Part shown: positions 38,089 through 39,364 of the stretch, in pieces
Numbering within the stretch: the stretch's first letter is position 1
How the letters are laid out: each line of letters begins with the position of its first letter
Virus record (IMG/VR): IMGVR_UViG_3300037132_000070
Coordinates: 1 to 39,364 of that record
From: a virus
Length of the DNA stretch: 39,364 bases
Reading direction: 5' to 3' (one strand)
Program-made: the position numbers and the translations under genes
Notes under the pieces: generated by a model
The model's database searches: none
The model's input: only the letters and a program-made list of their open reading frames with translations
Told to the model about the DNA's origin: nothing

Positions 38089-38193
38089 ATGGGGGATCAT
38101 CGTGGCCGCAAGCGAGCGGTCTGGCTGGCCGCGTGGTGGGATCGCGTGCAGGTCGCCCCAGCATCCGCAAAGCCAGCGACCGCCCCGGCCTGA
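38089..38193 (+). CDS. Short ORF at the end of the early operon (low confidence)
   Basis: A 34-residue frame (GRKRAVWLAAWWDRVQV in the middle) stops before the convergent genes. It has no good ribosome site, but codon use is acceptable. It may be part of the frameshifted gene before it. Confidence 0.25.
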   Translation: MGDHRGRKRAVWLAAWWDRVQVAPASAKPATAPA

Positions 38194-38241
38194 GCCTGCG
38201 AGCGGTCGCCATTGCGCCTTCCTTGTTCCGTCATCCTGCCG

Positions 38242-38607
38242 TTACGCCATCCTCGCAACCCGCCGCGTTTCATCCCGCCGTGCCCGTTCCTTGGCTGAAC
38301 GCCGCATGCAGTCAAACCGGCACGCGGGCGTTTTCTGCCACCGGCAGGCAACGCACGTTTCATTCCCGTTGCTGGTGCCGTTCCGAATATGCTTGGCGCA
38401 CGCTTCGCCCTTCCGCGCAAACATGCAGTAGACCGAGCAACCGCATGGCGAGCCGTCCAGGTGGCAGACTCCGGCCGGGTGTCGCCCCTTCATGCGGGTT
38501 TCTTCCATGGCGTCCATGGTCTTTTCGTTCGCGTGCCGTATCCCGACCGTCATCCCGTCCGCGTGCACGGCTGTCAGGTTCGGGCTGGTCTGTCCATAGC
38601 TTCTCAT
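38242..38607 (-). CDS. Cys-rich hypothetical protein
   Basis: This encodes 121 residues on the bottom strand, start overlapping the previous stop (ATGA at 38604-38607). The C-terminal 70 residues have about nine Cys (GVCHLDGSPCGCSVYCMF, then ETCVACRW and CRFDCMRR), suggesting one or two zinc sites. No family. It ends toward the rightward genes, so 38194-38241 is the convergent junction; I see no clear bidirectional terminator there. Confidence 0.5.
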   Translation of the reverse strand: MRSYGQTSPNLTAVHADGMTVGIRHANEKTMDAMEETRMKGRHPAGVCHLDGSPCGCSVYCMFARKGEACAKHIRNGTSNGNETCVACRWQKTPACRFDCMRRSAKERARRDETRRVARMA

Positions 38608-38825
38608 GCCCGCACCTGCCCTTCTGCGGGCAACCCGCGCACCGCCAGGATGTCACGCCAGCTCCGGAAGTCCGCCAGCGCGACCCCGCGCCGGTCGCAG
38701 AAGTCCGCATGACTCCCGCGCCCTTCCGCGCCCTCCTGGTAGTCCGCATAATCGTCCATCACACCCCGCCACATGTCCAGTTCCGCGCGGTCGTGCGCCG
38801 CCTTGGTTTCTGCCGATGATGTCAT
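38604..38825 (-). CDS. Small hypothetical protein
   Basis: This encodes 73 residues on the bottom strand from 38825, with AAGGGGAA upstream. An acidic helical N-terminal half (MTSSAETKAAHDRAELDMWRG) is followed by an Arg/Asp-rich part (FCDRRGVALADFRSWRD). It lies between two genes of the same strand, 34 bases after the first and overlapping the next. No motif. Confidence 0.52.
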   Translation of the reverse strand: MTSSAETKAAHDRAELDMWRGVMDDYADYQEGAEGRGSHADFCDRRGVALADFRSWRDILAVRGLPAEGQVRA

Positions 38826-38859
38826 GGTTCCCCTTCTCTGGCCTTTCGGCCGGTTATGG

Positions 38860-39111
38860 TTACTGGTCTTGTATGCCTTCCAAGATCGTTTCGAGTTCCT
38901 GCCGTACCTCTTCGAGCCGCAACAGGCGTATCCGGTGTTCCGTCACGGCCTTTGTGATCGCGCCGTCACCCTGGGGATAGAAGTTGCGCCCGTTGGGGGA
39001 TGCCTTGGCAACCGCGTCAAGCGCATCCCGCACCGCCCGCCTTGCCGCCAGATTGTCATCTAACAGCGTTTGCTTGCTGTCGCCGTTTAAGTGTACCGTG
39101 GGGATAATCAT
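38860..39111 (-). CDS. Conserved phage protein of unknown function (TVHLNG type)
   Basis: This encodes 83 residues on the bottom strand, ATG at 39111 with AAGGGGAG upstream; a longer frame to 39177 lacks a site. IIPTVHLNGDSKQTLLDDN, then A-x-x-A-V-x-x-A-SPNGRNFYPQG and a final EHRIRLLRLEEVRQELE helix match a small family found in many phages next to early or replication genes. Role unknown. Confidence 0.68.
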   Translation of the reverse strand: MIIPTVHLNGDSKQTLLDDNLAARRAVRDALDAVAKASPNGRNFYPQGDGAITKAVTEHRIRLLRLEEVRQELETILEGIQDQ

Positions 39112-39206
39112 CGTTCTCCCCTTCCTTCTTCCGGTTGCCGTGCCGGCCGCGCCATCAGCAGGCGCCACGCTGGGCATTTCCCAGTGCCGGGGGGTTTACG
39201 CGCCCC

Positions 39207-39223
39207 CGTTCGCGGTGGTGGGT
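39207..39223 (+). repeat. 17-bp direct repeat, copy 2
   Basis: Identical to 35586-35602. This copy lies at the 3' end of the Ala-rich bottom-strand gene; its last base is the first of the stop triplet. No promoter is visible beside it. Confidence 0.8.
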
Positions 39224-39364
39224 CACCCCCCCACGAGTTTTTCCAGAGCAGCCTCTAGCTCGGCATTCTGCAGGTCGTTTTCTGCGTCCCGTGCGGCGTC
39301 CCCTGCGGCCCATGCGGCGTCCCCTGCGGCGGCCCATGCGGCGACCCGTGCCGCCCGTGCGGCG
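39223..39364 (-). CDS. Ala-rich repeat protein, 5' end cut by the window edge
   Basis: The bottom-strand frame enters from the window edge and stops at 39223-39225. The 46 visible residues are repeats of A-A-[RW]-A-A or G-D-A-A-W, then DAENDLQNAELEAALEKLV, a helical end. Ala-rich AAxAA proteins of this kind are common and unassigned in phages. It leads the operon with the three genes to its left. Confidence 0.6.
   Translation of the reverse strand, partial: AARAARVAAWAAAGDAAWAAGDAARDAENDLQNAELEAALEKLVGG

Noticed and set aside
38070-38819. A 249-residue top-strand frame over the right-end genes
   Set aside because: It is the mirror of the bottom-strand genes at 38242-38825, which have ribosome sites and an ATGA overlap. 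Composition is Arg/Pro/Ser-rich noise.

Overview
The window looks like most of the genome of a tailed bacteriophage (or prophage) of about 40 kb, GC-rich and very compact. It has a terminase, a scaffold-capsid-portal set, a fibre and internal-virion-protein module, a small membrane/lysis cluster, and an early module with recombination, helicase-loading and nuclease genes. I see no tail tape-measure, sheath or major tail tube protein, and there are very large portal and internal proteins, so a short-tailed (podovirus-like) particle is the best reading. I see no integrase, repressor, DNA polymerase or recognisable endolysin, so lifestyle cannot be decided. The host is not shown. Sec-type signal sequences and lipobox-like motifs argue for a Gram-negative host. 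The Asn/Thr-rich secreted proteins remind me of PVC-group bacteria (Kiritimatiellota/Lentisphaerota/Verrucomicrobiota), but that is only an impression.

Layout. 1-468: end of an upstream reading frame, operator-like repeats and a G-rich quadruplex-type motif. 469-3722: three small genes and the large terminase. 3729-3861: an array of TGAGACAA sites around an intrinsic terminator and an extended -10 promoter, ahead of the scaffold and capsid genes. 3890-12497 (+): scaffold, major capsid protein, a secreted decoration-like protein, portal, connector-type protein, and fibre-like and small exported proteins. 12494-19523 (+): further exported proteins, a small lipoprotein/holin-like cluster, and a 918-residue exported fibre/adhesin. 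19596-26568 (+): a proline-rich virion protein, an ATP-grasp ligase and a 1508-residue internal protein, ended by a strong hairpin. 26640-27324: a gene-poor region with long-range inverted repeats and a terminator. 27369-38193 (+): about 24 tightly packed early genes, many joined by ATGA or GTGA overlaps. They include a Sak4-like AAA ATPase with a PD-(D/E)XK exonuclease, an SPFH (prohibitin-like) protein, a hexapeptide-repeat protein, a Lar-like zinc ribbon, a DUF1376 replication protein with iteron-like repeats inside its gene, a DnaC-like loader and a VRR-NUC nuclease. 38242-39364 (-): a convergent operon of small genes, the last cut by the window edge.

How the genes work together. The terminase packages DNA into a capsid built from scaffold and coat protein through the portal. 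The fibres and internal proteins would serve adsorption and ejection. Replication probably relies on host polymerase and helicase, recruited by the DUF1376 protein and the DnaC-like loader. Recombination uses the annealing ATPase and exonuclease pair. The points most worth a second look are the series of signal-peptide-bearing proteins in the virion module, the ATP-grasp enzyme among virion genes, a 50-bp perfect inverted repeat linking two early genes, the 18-bp combinatorial repeat array, and the structured 26.64-27.01 kb region.
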